Origin: an uncultured bacterium
GTDB lineage: Bacteria; Actinomycetota; Coriobacteriia; Coriobacteriales; Coriobacteriaceae
Length of the DNA stretch: 9,344 nucleotides
NCBI GenBank assembly: GCA_905215095.1
Contig: CAJMOL010000040.1
Coordinates: 1-9,344, forward strand
Direction: 5' to 3'
In this document: positions 1 to 7,004 of the stretch, one piece after another
Position numbering within the stretch: position 1 is the first letter of the stretch
How the letters are laid out: each line of letters begins with the position of its first letter
Program-made: the position numbers and the translations under genes
Notes under the pieces: model-generated
Databases searched by the model: none
Seen by the model: only the letters and a program-made list of their open reading frames with translations
What the model was told of the DNA's origin: nothing

Positions 1-2028
1 ACGCGTTGGCGCGCCAATCGTACCGGGCTTGCCGTCGTCGGTGGGCACCGAGGTGATATGGCACACGACGCCCGCGCCGTGATCGAGCGGCTCCTGCAGG
101 CGCTGCTCGGCATGGTGATAGATGATCGACGAGCCCAGCGGATACAGATCGAGCGTGACCGTACCGTTGTGGATCTCGCACTCGTGACCGCTGATCACGT
201 CACTCGCACATTCGTCGAGCGCCGGAATCGTCACGCGGTGCGAATTGCGCAGGCTGCGGTTGATGATAATCGTCGCGGACTCGCCATCCTTGCCCGTGCG
301 GTTGTAGGCCAGCACCTCGTCGTTGAGCGCAAAGGCCTTGATCTCGCCGTCGATCATAAATGGCAATGCACGGCGTACGGCGGAGGCGTTCTTGACAATA
401 GCCAGCGTGTCGAAGTCGTGCAGTTGGTCCTTGGTCGGCAGTGTGCGGCGGTTGCCCGGATCGGTCAGGCCCTCCAGGCCGTATTCGTCGCCGTAGTAGA
501 TCGAAGGCACGCCTGGGAAGGTCATCTGCATGAGCGTGGCGAGCCAAAAGCGGCTCTTGGCCAGGCCCATCGAGTTCTCGTCCAGGCGCCACTTGCTGCG
601 CTCGCACTCGGGCAGCTGCGACTCGTCGGGGCCGCCGCCGAGCACCGAGATAATGCGCGGACGGTCGTGGCTCGAAAGCAGATTAAGTGCGCAAGACAGG
701 GCCTCACGCGGATAGTTCTCGCGCAGGGTCTCGATATCCTCGGCGGCCTCGTAGGCGTTCTTGTAGCCCATCAAAAAGCCGATGACCATGTCACGGAAGG
801 GGTAATCCATAGCAGAGTCCAGCTCGGAGCCCTGCAGGTAGCGGCGCAGATGGCCATAGCTAATCTTGTTGGCGGCGTCTTCCCAGACTTCGCCGAGCAA
901 CAGAGCATCGGGCTTTTCGGCAAGTACTGCCTTCTTGATTTCGGCTAGGAAATCGTCGGAAAGTTCATCTGCCACATCGAGTCGCCAGCCATGAGCGCCG
1001 GCACGTAGCCATTTACGAATGACGCCGTCCTTGCCTAGGAGCCGCTCGCGTACCAGTTCGGAGCTCTCATTGATGGCGGGCATATTGCCCACGCCCCACC
1101 AGCAGTCGTACGAGCCATCCTCGTGGAAGGTAAACGCATCGCGCCACGGCGAATCCTCGCTCTGCCAGGCACCCACGCCGGGGTAGTTGCCGTAGCGGTT
1201 GAAATAGATCGAGTCGTCGCCCGTGTGGTTGAAGACGCCGTCCAGGATGATGGAGATGCCCAGCTTCTCGGCTGCCTGGCACAGCTCGGTAAAGTCCTGC
1301 TCGGTGCCAAGGATCGGGTCGATCTTGGTGTAGTCGGCCGTGTCGTAGCGGTGGTTGCTCGCGGCTTCAAAGATAGGGTTGAGATAGATGGCCGTAAAGC
1401 CCATTTCGGCGATGCGAGGCAGGTCTTCCTGGATACCCTTGAGCGATCCGCCGTAAAAGTCCCAAGTCTTGATGGAGCCGTCCTCGGCGCGCTCGTACAC
1501 GGGCGGCTCGTTCCAGTCCTCGACCATCCGGCGCTGAATGCCCTTGCGCGGTTTTTCGAGTTGGGCCATTGTGCGCTCGCGCCAATGCTCGTCACGGGCG
1601 TAGCGGTCGGGGAAGATTTGGTAGACCATACCGCGCTCGTACCAGGTGGGACGGTTCTCACGGTGTTTGTAGACGGTGACCTGGAATGACGGCACCTCGG
1701 CGTAGTCGTAGGTTACGCCTTCGCCGCCGGTGCGGCCCTGCGGTGCGCCCAGGCGAACCTCGGGCTGGCCCTCGATATTGCAGATAAAGCTGTACCAGAT
1801 AAGACAGGGTTCGGTGCATTTGAGCTCGCCGGTAAAAATGCCATCGCCCTCGTGCTCCATCGGGATCAGGGTCTCGCCGACTTCATCGACCCAGGTACGC
1901 AAGGTGAGTGTTGCCTGGGCAGGATCGGCATCCTCCAGAATCACGGAGAGCGAAAGGGTAGTTCCAGTGGTCACAGCGCCAAACGGAGTGCGAAACTGCG
2001 GCAGACGGCTGTTGTGAATCAATCTCAT
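1..2028 (-). CDS. GH13 alpha-glucan hydrolase fused to the start of a GH77 4-alpha-glucanotransferase (3' end outside window)
   Basis: This frame is open from ATG at 2028 to the window edge, giving 676 codons and no stop. Residues about 1-120 form a beta-rich N-terminal region like those before neopullulanase-type GH13 enzymes. Residues about 129-540 are a GH13 barrel: DGVFNHTG at 263-270, GWRLDVADE at 347-355 (nucleophile Asp351), GEVWED at 379-384 (acid/base Glu380) and SSHDRP at 452-457 (Asp455). A C-terminal beta domain ends near 640. After about 10 linker residues, GVVCHITSVP (653-662), followed by GKPGTIG, matches the usual opening of MalQ-type GH77 enzymes, so the protein probably continues as a 4-alpha-glucanotransferase. 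Bifunctional debranching/glucanotransferase proteins of this order are known in gut Firmicutes. No signal peptide is visible, so it is probably cytosolic and acts on glycogen-derived dextrins. The Shine-Dalgarno is weak (GGA about 10 nt upstream). GH13 assignment is firm; exact specificity and the GH77 half are inferred. Confidence 0.85.
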   Translation of the reverse strand, partial: MRLIHNSRLPQFRTPFGAVTTGTTLSLSVILEDADPAQATLTLRTWVDEVGETLIPMEHEGDGIFTGELKCTEPCLIWYSFICNIEGQPEVRLGAPQGRTGGEGVTYDYAEVPSFQVTVYKHRENRPTWYERGMVYQIFPDRYARDEHWRERTMAQLEKPRKGIQRRMVEDWNEPPVYERAEDGSIKTWDFYGGSLKGIQEDLPRIAEMGFTAIYLNPIFEAASNHRYDTADYTKIDPILGTEQDFTELCQAAEKLGISIILDGVFNHTGDDSIYFNRYGNYPGVGAWQSEDSPWRDAFTFHEDGSYDCWWGVGNMPAINESSELVRERLLGKDGVIRKWLRAGAHGWRLDVADELSDDFLAEIKKAVLAEKPDALLLGEVWEDAANKISYGHLRRYLQGSELDSAMDYPFRDMVIGFLMGYKNAYEAAEDIETLRENYPREALSCALNLLSSHDRPRIISVLGGGPDESQLPECERSKWRLDENSMGLAKSRFWLATLMQMTFPGVPSIYYGDEYGLEGLTDPGNRRTLPTKDQLHDFDTLAIVKNASAVRRALPFMIDGEIKAFALNDEVLAYNRTGKDGESATIIINRSLRNSHRVTIPALDECASDVISGHECEIHNGTVTLDLYPLGSSIIYHHAEQRLQEPLDHGAGVVCHITSVPTDDGKPGTIGAPTR

Positions 2029-2051
2029 AATACGGTCCAGTTCAATAGAAT

Positions 2052-2069
2052 CATGGCCTGCGGGCCATG
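2052..2069 (-). promoter_or_regulatory. Perfect inverted repeat in the leader of the GH13/GH77 gene
   Basis: CATGGCC at 2052-2058 and GGCCATG at 2063-2069 are perfect 7-bp arms around a 4-nt loop (TGCG). The repeat ends 23 nt before the ATG at 2028 and lies downstream of the candidate -10 box, so it would be in the mRNA leader. It could be an RNA hairpin that modulates translation or a DNA operator. No regulator is encoded in the window, so the function is inferred from position only. Confidence 0.4.
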
Positions 2070-2089
2070 GGCTTTACGCACAAGTTGTA

Positions 2090-2117
2090 AGTATATCTGT
2101 TGTACACAGGCTGTATA
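2090..2117 (-). promoter_or_regulatory. Candidate sigma-70-type promoter for the GH13/GH77 gene
   Basis: On the minus strand, TATACA (2112-2117) is followed after 16 nt by TATACT (2090-2095), a good -10 match with a mediocre -35. The predicted transcript would start near 2083, giving a leader of about 55 nt that contains the inverted repeat at 2052-2069. Its position downstream of the glgA terminator suggests that this gene has its own promoter separate from the glg operon. This is a motif match only. Confidence 0.45.
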
Positions 2118-2121
2118 AACA

Positions 2122-2150
2122 ACATCCGTTTACCATCGGCGAACGGTTGT
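2122..2150. promoter_or_regulatory. Imperfect dyad just upstream of the -35 box, possible regulator site
   Basis: ACATCCGTT (2122-2130) and AACGGTTGT (2142-2150) are inverted copies with one mismatch over 9 bp and an 11-nt spacer. The dyad sits immediately upstream of the candidate -35 at 2112-2117, where an activator, or a repressor of the sugar-responsive type, could bind. This is seen in sequence but not matched to any known operator. Confidence 0.3.
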
Positions 2151-2183
2151 CCTAGAAAATCGTTTTACCAACTATCTACAGAG

Positions 2184-2210
2184 AAGGGGCGCCCGGTTGG
2201 AGCGCCCCTT
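2184..2210 (-). terminator. Hairpin downstream of glgA, likely transcription terminator
   Basis: AAGGGGCGC (2184-2192) and GCGCCCCTT (2202-2210) are perfect 9-bp, GC-rich arms around a 9-nt loop, 37 nt past the glgA stop codon. Read on the minus strand the stem ends in TT and continues CTCTGT, so the U-run is weak. The plus-strand side has a somewhat better T content, but no plus-strand gene ends here. Its place between glgA and the next promoter supports a role in ending the glg transcript. Confidence 0.65.
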
Positions 2211-2247
2211 GTTTAGGGTTTTGATTAGGTTTTAGATCGTCTGCGGG

Positions 2248-4593
2248 CTAGCGGCGCTTGCGGGTGGCCGTTGCCTTGCGGACGGAGGTCTTCTTGGTCG
2301 GGGCCTTTTCCTCGGCCGGAGCGGCAGGGGAGACCGGGGCCTCCTTGGCGGGCTCGGACTTGGCCTCTGCCTTCGGGGTGGCCTTGACCTCAGCGGCCTT
2401 CGGCGTCGGTTTGGCCTTTACTGCAGGCTTGTCCTCGGCTTTAGCCTCTGCCTTGGGGGCGGCTGTCTTGGTCGTGGTCTTTTTGGCCGTCGTCGTAGAG
2501 CGCTTGCGCGTGGTGGTCTTGGCGGCCGGCTTTGCCTCGACGGGCGTCTCCTCGACTTTGGAGGCCGGCTTTGCGGCTGCCTTGGTCGTGGCAGCCTTCG
2601 TGGTCGTCTTCGCGGCAGCCTTCGTAGCGGCAGCCTTGGTCGTCGTCGACTTTGCGGCCGTTGCCTTCTTGGCGGTCGCGGTCGTCTTCTTGGATGCAGT
2701 CTTTTTCGGAGCCTTAGCCGCCGGCTTGGCCTCGACGGCGGCTTCAGCCTTTACCTCGGGAGCGGCCTCGGCCTCGGCGGCCTTCTTTGCAGCGGCGGTC
2801 GTGCGCTTGCGCGTGGTCGTTGCCTTGGCGGCAGTCGTCTTTGCTGCGGCTGTCTTGGTGGTAGCGGCCTTGGTCGTCGTAGCCTTCTTGGTCGTTGTCT
2901 TGCGCGTCGTGGCCTTCTTGGCGGCAGGCTTCGCAGCCGGCTTAGCCTCAACCTCGGGAGCTGCCTCAACCTTGACTTCAGATTTAGCCTCAACCGGCTT
3001 CTCCTCAGCCTTGGGCTCCTCAACAGCAGCGGGCGTCTCAACAACCGGCTCGGCCTTGGGCTCGGGCTCGACCTCAGCCTCCTCAGCCACAACCACGGGC
3101 TCGTCGACAACCGCCGCCGGGCGCTCGATCTCCGGGTGCATAAAGAAGTACAGGTCCAGATACTTGTCGGCCGAGCGCGTCCAGCTAAAGTCCTGGCTCA
3201 TAGCCTGCGTGACCAGCTGGTTCCACGCATCGCGGTTGTCCCAGAACAGGCGCGCCGCGCGGAACACGGCGTCGCCCATCTCGTCGCCGTTAAAGTTGCT
3301 AAACGAGAAGCCCGTGCCCTCGCCGGTAAACTCGTTATACGGGATCACGGTGTCCTTCAGACCACCGGTCTCGCGCACGATGGGCAGGGTGCCGTAGCGC
3401 ATGGCGATGATCTGCGACAGGCCGCAGGGTTCAAACTTCGAAGGCATCAGGAACATGTCGGCGGCGGCATACATGCGCTGCGACAGCGCAGGATCGAACT
3501 CGATGCGTGCGGCCATGGTGCCGGGGTACTTGTCCTGGAAGTAGCGTAGTCCGTCCTCGTAGTCGCGGTCGCCGGTGCCCAGCACCGCCACCTGCACGCC
3601 GCCGGCCAGGATGCGGTCGAGCGCGTACATGACCAGGTCCATGCCCTTCTGGCGCGTCAGGCGCGTAACCATCACCATGAGCGGACGGTCGTCGCGAACC
3701 TCGAGCCCCAGCTCCTCCTGCAGCTTAGCCTTGCACACGGCCTTTCCAGAACGGTCCTCGACGGTGTAGTTGGCGGCAATGCGCTTGTCTGTTGCCGGGT
3801 CAAAGCCCGCAACGTCAATGCCGTTCAAAATGCCCTGCAGCGCGTAGGAACGCTCGCGCAGTACGCCGTCCAGGCCCTCGCCAAACTCGGGCGTCTGGAT
3901 CTCGTTGGCATAGGTGGGGCTTACCGTGGTGATGGCATCGGCATAGCGCAGCGCGCCCAGCATGTAGTTGATGCTGCAGGCGTCGCAACGCAGCTGCGAG
4001 GCGGCCGCCGGAATGTGCGCCACACCAAGGATGTCCTCCATCACGGTGTCGCTAAACTGGCCCTGGAACGCCACGTTGTGGATCGAGAACACGGTCTTGA
4101 CGCGGTCGTACAGCGGCAGGCCTTGGTAGAACTCACGCAAGAACACGGGCACCAGTGCCGTTTGCCAGTCATTGCAGTGCAGGATATCGCACTCAAAGCC
4201 GGCCGGCAGGTGCTGCAGGCTCTCGGTGATGGCCTTGGAGAAGAACGCAAAGCGCTCGCCGTCGTCAAAGAAGCCGTACGGATAGTCGCGCGCGAAGTAG
4301 CGCTCGTTGTCGATGAACATATAGGTGACGCCGTCGTGCTCGAGCTTCTCGAGACCGCAGTACTCGTTGCGCCAGCCCAGGCTCACGTAAAAGTCGGAGA
4401 AGTGCTCCATCTGCGCCTTGTACTCGTCCTTGATGGTGGCGTACTTGGGTACCATCACGATGACCTCGGCGCCGGCGCGCACAAGCGCCGCAGGCAGCGA
4501 GCCCGCCACGTCGCCCAGGCCACCGGTCTTTACAAACGGTGCGCACTCGGCCGAGGCAAACACGATCTGCATCTTTTTGCTGGAATCTGCCAT
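2248..4593 (-). CDS. glgA: Glycogen synthase (GT5, ADP-glucose type) with a long lysine/alanine/threonine-rich C-terminal tail
   Basis: This enzyme transfers glucose from ADP-glucose to the non-reducing end of alpha-1,4-glucan in the cytosol. The start at 4593 is chosen because GGGAG lies 5 nt upstream; in-frame ATGs further up lack a ribosome site and cross the hairpin at 4617-4652. The protein is 781 residues. The N-terminal GT5 domain has KTGGLGDV (22-29, ADP-glucose binding), HCNDWQT (139-145) and NGID (257-260). The C-terminal Rossmann domain has RLTRQKG (311-317), KFEPCGLSQ (386-394, catalytic Glu388) and GGLKDTV (410-416). The synthase ends near residue 486, as in ordinary GlgA proteins of about 480 residues. 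The remaining 290 or so residues are a disordered-looking polyampholyte, described separately. glgA follows glgD after 90 nt and is the last gene before a terminator. All core motifs are intact, so activity is expected; the role of the tail is unknown. Confidence 0.96.
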   Translation of the reverse strand: MADSSKKMQIVFASAECAPFVKTGGLGDVAGSLPAALVRAGAEVIVMVPKYATIKDEYKAQMEHFSDFYVSLGWRNEYCGLEKLEHDGVTYMFIDNERYFARDYPYGFFDDGERFAFFSKAITESLQHLPAGFECDILHCNDWQTALVPVFLREFYQGLPLYDRVKTVFSIHNVAFQGQFSDTVMEDILGVAHIPAAASQLRCDACSINYMLGALRYADAITTVSPTYANEIQTPEFGEGLDGVLRERSYALQGILNGIDVAGFDPATDKRIAANYTVEDRSGKAVCKAKLQEELGLEVRDDRPLMVMVTRLTRQKGMDLVMYALDRILAGGVQVAVLGTGDRDYEDGLRYFQDKYPGTMAARIEFDPALSQRMYAAADMFLMPSKFEPCGLSQIIAMRYGTLPIVRETGGLKDTVIPYNEFTGEGTGFSFSNFNGDEMGDAVFRAARLFWDNRDAWNQLVTQAMSQDFSWTRSADKYLDLYFFMHPEIERPAAVVDEPVVVAEEAEVEPEPKAEPVVETPAAVEEPKAEEKPVEAKSEVKVEAAPEVEAKPAAKPAAKKATTRKTTTKKATTTKAATTKTAAAKTTAAKATTTRKRTTAAAKKAAEAEAAPEVKAEAAVEAKPAAKAPKKTASKKTTATAKKATAAKSTTTKAAATKAAAKTTTKAATTKAAAKPASKVEETPVEAKPAAKTTTRKRSTTTAKKTTTKTAAPKAEAKAEDKPAVKAKPTPKAAEVKATPKAEAKSEPAKEAPVSPAAPAEEKAPTKKTSVRKATATRKRR
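2251..3123 (-). repeat. Low-complexity repeat region encoding the histone H1-like tail of GlgA (residues 491-781)
   Basis: These 291 codons use only nine amino acids (A, K, T, E, P, V, S, R, D), with no aromatic, glycine, leucine, cysteine or histidine residue. By hand count there are about 67 Lys/Arg and 35 Asp/Glu, so the tail is strongly basic overall. It alternates blocks: acidic 497-550, basic with no acidic residue 551-606, acidic-mixed 607-623, basic 624-680, then mixed to a basic end (RKRR). Near-repeats occur, such as TTTRKRTTAAAKK (592-604) and TTTRKRSTTTAKK (693-705), and many KTTT/KAAAT units. The composition resembles bacterial histone-like proteins (AlgP, HupB tails), which bind nucleic acid or other polyanions. 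It stays in frame with the synthase and shows no sign of frameshift. Confidence 0.85.
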
Positions 4594-4616
4594 ATTGTCT
4601 CCCATGTTGCAATTCG

Positions 4617-4652
4617 AGAATAGCCGCCTGGCGCAAACCGGGCGGCTATTCT
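4617..4652 (-). other. Perfect 12-bp hairpin in the glgD-glgA gap
   Basis: AGAATAGCCGCC (4617-4628) and GGCGGCTATTCT (4641-4652) pair perfectly around a 12-nt loop. On the minus strand it lies 31 nt after the glgD stop and 23 nt before the glgA ATG. No U-run follows (CGAATTGC), so it is not a standard terminator. It may be a partial attenuator, an RNA-processing or stability element separating glgCD from glgA, or a translational element. The structure is certain; its role is inferred. Confidence 0.6.
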
Positions 4653-4683
4653 GCATGTTACGAGCGATGTTGCGGTGCCTACG

Positions 4684-5811
4684 TTAATGCACGATGGTGG
4701 TATCGGGAGTTAACGGGGCTTTGCCCAGCACCAGGATGTTCTCGGGCGTGCCGCGAAGCTCGGTGTTGGTGGGAACCACGTTGTTCTTGTCCAGGATGGC
4801 GTTCTCAACGCGGGCGCCGCTCTTGATGATGCAGCTCTGGTTGATGATCGAGTTGGTCACCGAGGCGCCTTCCTCAACCACAACGCCGCGCGACAGGATC
4901 GAGTTGCGCACGGTGCCCTTGATGATGCAGCCGGCCGAGATGATCGAGTTGCACGCGTGGCTGCCGGTCGCATAGCGCGAAGGCGGCACGTCGTGGGCCT
5001 TGGTCAGGATCGGACGCTCGGGGTCAAAGAGCTGGTCGGCCACGGTCTGGTCGAGCAGGTCCATGCTGCGGCGATACAGCGACTTCTCGCTAAACACGCC
5101 CACGACCTCGCCTTTGTACTCGTAGCTGCACACGTCGATATTGCCAAAGTCGCCCTGGAGTGCCTCGAGCAGATCCAGATAGTCGGCGGCCTGGTAGTGG
5201 TCGATGATCTCGAGCAGCGTCTCGCGGTTGACGATGCAGCAGTCCATAGAGGCGTTGTCGCCATACACGACGCCGGCGCTCACGCCTGTCAGGCGGCCGT
5301 TCTCGTTGATCTCGAGCTTGGTCTCGTCATCGACGTTGCGCGTGGCCTTGCAGTACACCACGGTCATCTGAGCGCCGGAGTTCTCGTGCGCGTCGATGAT
5401 GGTGTTGAGGTCCATGTTAAAGATGATGTTGGTGCCCATCATCACAACGTAGGGCTTGTCCGAGCGCTGGAACAGCGTCTTGTTGGAGATGATGTCGCGC
5501 AGCAGGAAGCGCATGCCGCCCTTGGTGGTGCCATACGCGTTGCCGGGCACCATGAACAGGCCGCCCTTCTTGCGGTCCAGGCCCCAGTCCTTGCCCGAGC
5601 CCACGTGGTCGATCAGCGAGCGGTAGTTGCCCGGCATGACGACGCCGACGGTCTTAATGCCGGCATTCATCATGTTGGACAGCGGGAAGTCGATCAGGCG
5701 GTAGCGGCCCAAAAACGGAACGGACGCGATGGGGCGGTCCTTGAGCAGCACGCTGCCGTAGGTCGAAGAGTAGTTAGCGGTGATATAACCGATGGCCTTG
5801 CGATTGATCAT
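4684..5811 (-). CDS. glgD: Glucose-1-phosphate adenylyltransferase regulatory subunit GlgD
   Basis: This 375-residue paralogue of GlgC is the non-catalytic or weakly active partner that in Firmicutes forms a mixed oligomer with GlgC and raises its activity. It keeps the nucleotidyltransferase fold (GRYRLIDFPLSNMMNAGI, 35-52) and a C-terminal left-handed beta-helix with repeats such as NSIISAGCIIKGT and NSIINQSCIIKSG (about 288-345). It lacks the GGxGxRL nucleotide loop: the N-terminus reads AIGYITANYSSTYGS. The catalytic Asp of the GDH motif is replaced, the stretch reading GTNIIFNMDL at 126-135. ATG at 5811 is chosen because AAGGGGGA, inside the end of glgC, lies about 9 nt upstream; the gap to the glgC stop is only 4 nt, suggesting translational coupling. 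It has typical GlgD length, with no damage seen. Confidence 0.94.
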   Translation of the reverse strand: MINRKAIGYITANYSSTYGSVLLKDRPIASVPFLGRYRLIDFPLSNMMNAGIKTVGVVMPGNYRSLIDHVGSGKDWGLDRKKGGLFMVPGNAYGTTKGGMRFLLRDIISNKTLFQRSDKPYVVMMGTNIIFNMDLNTIIDAHENSGAQMTVVYCKATRNVDDETKLEINENGRLTGVSAGVVYGDNASMDCCIVNRETLLEIIDHYQAADYLDLLEALQGDFGNIDVCSYEYKGEVVGVFSEKSLYRRSMDLLDQTVADQLFDPERPILTKAHDVPPSRYATGSHACNSIISAGCIIKGTVRNSILSRGVVVEEGASVTNSIINQSCIIKSGARVENAILDKNNVVPTNTELRGTPENILVLGKAPLTPDTTIVH

Positions 5812-5815
5812 CGGA

Positions 5816-6964
5816 TCATTCCCCCTTCCCGATAACGACGTCATTTCCAACGACGGCCGTATCCTTGGTGGTATCGACAGAGCCGAGCTTCACGCCCTCT
5901 TCGACCGTGGAGTTCTCGCCCAAAATAGCGCGGCAGATGTGCGCACCGCTCTTAACGTGCGCACCCGGCAGCAGCACGGAGTCCTCGACCACGGCGCGCT
6001 CCTCGATGATGACATCGGTCGAAAGGATCGAGTGGCGCGCGGTGCCGTAGATCTTGCAGCCGTTGGAGACCAGGCAGTCGTCCAGGCGGCCGTCCGGGCC
6101 AATGTAGTGCGGCGGACGCGTGGTGATGTTGGACATGATGGGGAAGTGCTTGTCGAACAAATCGAACTCGGGGTTGTTGCCCAGCAGGTCCATCGAGGTC
6201 TCGTGGAAGCTGGCGATGGTGCCGACGTCCTTCCAAAAGCCGTGGAACTCGTAGCTGTACAGGCGCTTGCCCTCGCCGAGCAGCTTGGGGATGATGTCCT
6301 TGCCAAAGTCGTGGCTCGAGCGCTGGTCCAGAGCGTCTTCCTCGAGCGCCTCGATCAGCACGTCTGCCGAGAAGATGTAGATGCCCATGGACGCGAGAAT
6401 CGAATCGGGCTTATCGGGCTTCTCGGTGAACTTGGTGATGCGGCCGTCCTCGGGGTCGGTGGTCAGGATGCCAAAGCGGCTGGCCTCCTCCCACGGCACG
6501 GGCATAACGCTCACCGTGAGGTCGGCGTTGTTCTCAATGTGCGTCTTGAGCATCTTGCGGTAGTCCATGCGATACAGGTGATCGCCCGAAAGAATCAGGA
6601 CGTACTTGGGGTCGTTGGCCTTGATGTAGTCGAGGTTCTGCGTAATGGCGTCGGCCGTGCCCGCATACCATGCGCCGCCGGTCTGCGTCTCGTACGGCGG
6701 CAGGATCGACACGCCGCCGTCACGGCTGTCCAGATCCCAGGCCTCGCCGGAGCCCACATAGGCATGCAGCAGGTAGGGGCGATACTGCGTCAGAACGCCC
6801 ACCGTGTCGATGCCCGAGTTGGAGCAGTTGGAGAGCGAAAAGTCGATAATGCGGAACTTGCCACCAAAGCTAACCGCCGGCTTAGCGATCTTTTGGGTGA
6901 GTGCCCCCAATCGGCTGCCCTGTCCTCCTGCGAGGAGCATCGCGATGCATTCTTTCTTACTCAT
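5816..6964 (-). CDS. glgC: Glucose-1-phosphate adenylyltransferase (ADP-glucose pyrophosphorylase) catalytic subunit GlgC
   Basis: It makes ADP-glucose and pyrophosphate from ATP and glucose-1-phosphate, the committed step of bacterial glycogen synthesis, in the cytosol. The 382-residue protein has the nucleotide loop [11 protein letters not shown] (13-23), [15 protein letters not shown] (28-42), GTADA (102-106), [10 protein letters not shown] (126-135; Asp128 aligns with the catalytic Asp of E. coli GlgC), the glucose-1-phosphate motif FTEKP (179-183) and GFWKDVGT (242-249). A beta-helix follows from about 290 ([20 protein letters not shown]). In the allosteric stretch, K25-I26 stands where E. 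coli has Lys39-Arg40, so fructose-bisphosphate control may differ (inference). The ATG at 6964 has an excellent ribosome site, AGAAGGAG, 6 nt upstream, but this lies in the loop of a hairpin whose stem includes the ATG. It is followed by glgD after 4 nt and preceded by glgP after 107 nt. Confidence 0.97.
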   Translation of the reverse strand: MSKKECIAMLLAGGQGSRLGALTQKIAKPAVSFGGKFRIIDFSLSNCSNSGIDTVGVLTQYRPYLLHAYVGSGEAWDLDSRDGGVSILPPYETQTGGAWYAGTADAITQNLDYIKANDPKYVLILSGDHLYRMDYRKMLKTHIENNADLTVSVMPVPWEEASRFGILTTDPEDGRITKFTEKPDKPDSILASMGIYIFSADVLIEALEEDALDQRSSHDFGKDIIPKLLGEGKRLYSYEFHGFWKDVGTIASFHETSMDLLGNNPEFDLFDKHFPIMSNITTRPPHYIGPDGRLDDCLVSNGCKIYGTARHSILSTDVIIEERAVVEDSVLLPGAHVKSGAHICRAILGENSTVEEGVKLGSVDTTKDTAVVGNDVVIGKGE

Positions 6965-6988
6965 CGATTTCTCCTTCTGTCATCGATG
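6962..6988 (-). promoter_or_regulatory. Start-codon hairpin enclosing the glgC ribosome binding site
   Basis: On the minus strand CATCGAT (6982-6988) and ATCGATG (6962-6968) are perfect 7-bp arms. The 13-nt loop (6969-6981) holds the Shine-Dalgarno AGAAGGAG, and the ATG of glgC is the last triplet of the 3' arm. Such a fold would leave the Shine-Dalgarno exposed but pair the start codon. A short reading frame of 8 codons (MTEGEIDE) begins at 6983 in the 5' arm, behind AGGA, and ends at 6957 overlapping glgC out of frame. Translational control is an inference. Confidence 0.4.
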
Positions 6989-7004
6989 TTCCTAAACCCA
7001 TTAG

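Noticed and set aside
6..17. 12-bp perfect palindrome TTGGCGCGCCAA at the left edge
   Set aside because: It lies inside the coding frame (Ile-Gly-Ala-Pro) and is explained by codons of the GH77-like opening. It is too short to call a site.
2099..2123. GTTGT...ACAAC arms spanning the promoter -35 region
   Set aside because: There are only 5 matching bases per arm with 15 nt between them and poor inner symmetry, as expected by chance.
2258..3397. Plus-strand open frame of 379 codons opposite the GlgA tail
   Set aside because: Its A/V/F/S-rich product is the mirror of the Lys/Ala/Thr repeat codons, and it continues antisense over the conserved synthase domain. It only looks like a membrane protein because of the repeat composition.
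4594..4656. Upstream in-frame extension of glgA (21 codons beginning MQNSRPV)
   Set aside because: It crosses the 12-bp hairpin, has no Shine-Dalgarno, and the family N-terminus begins right after the ATG at 4593, which has GGGAG 5 nt upstream.
5812..5850. Upstream in-frame extension of glgD (13 codons beginning MEMTSLS)
   Set aside because: It would overlap the end of glgC by more than 30 nt. The ATG at 5811 has a good ribosome site and begins the conserved GlgD N-terminus.
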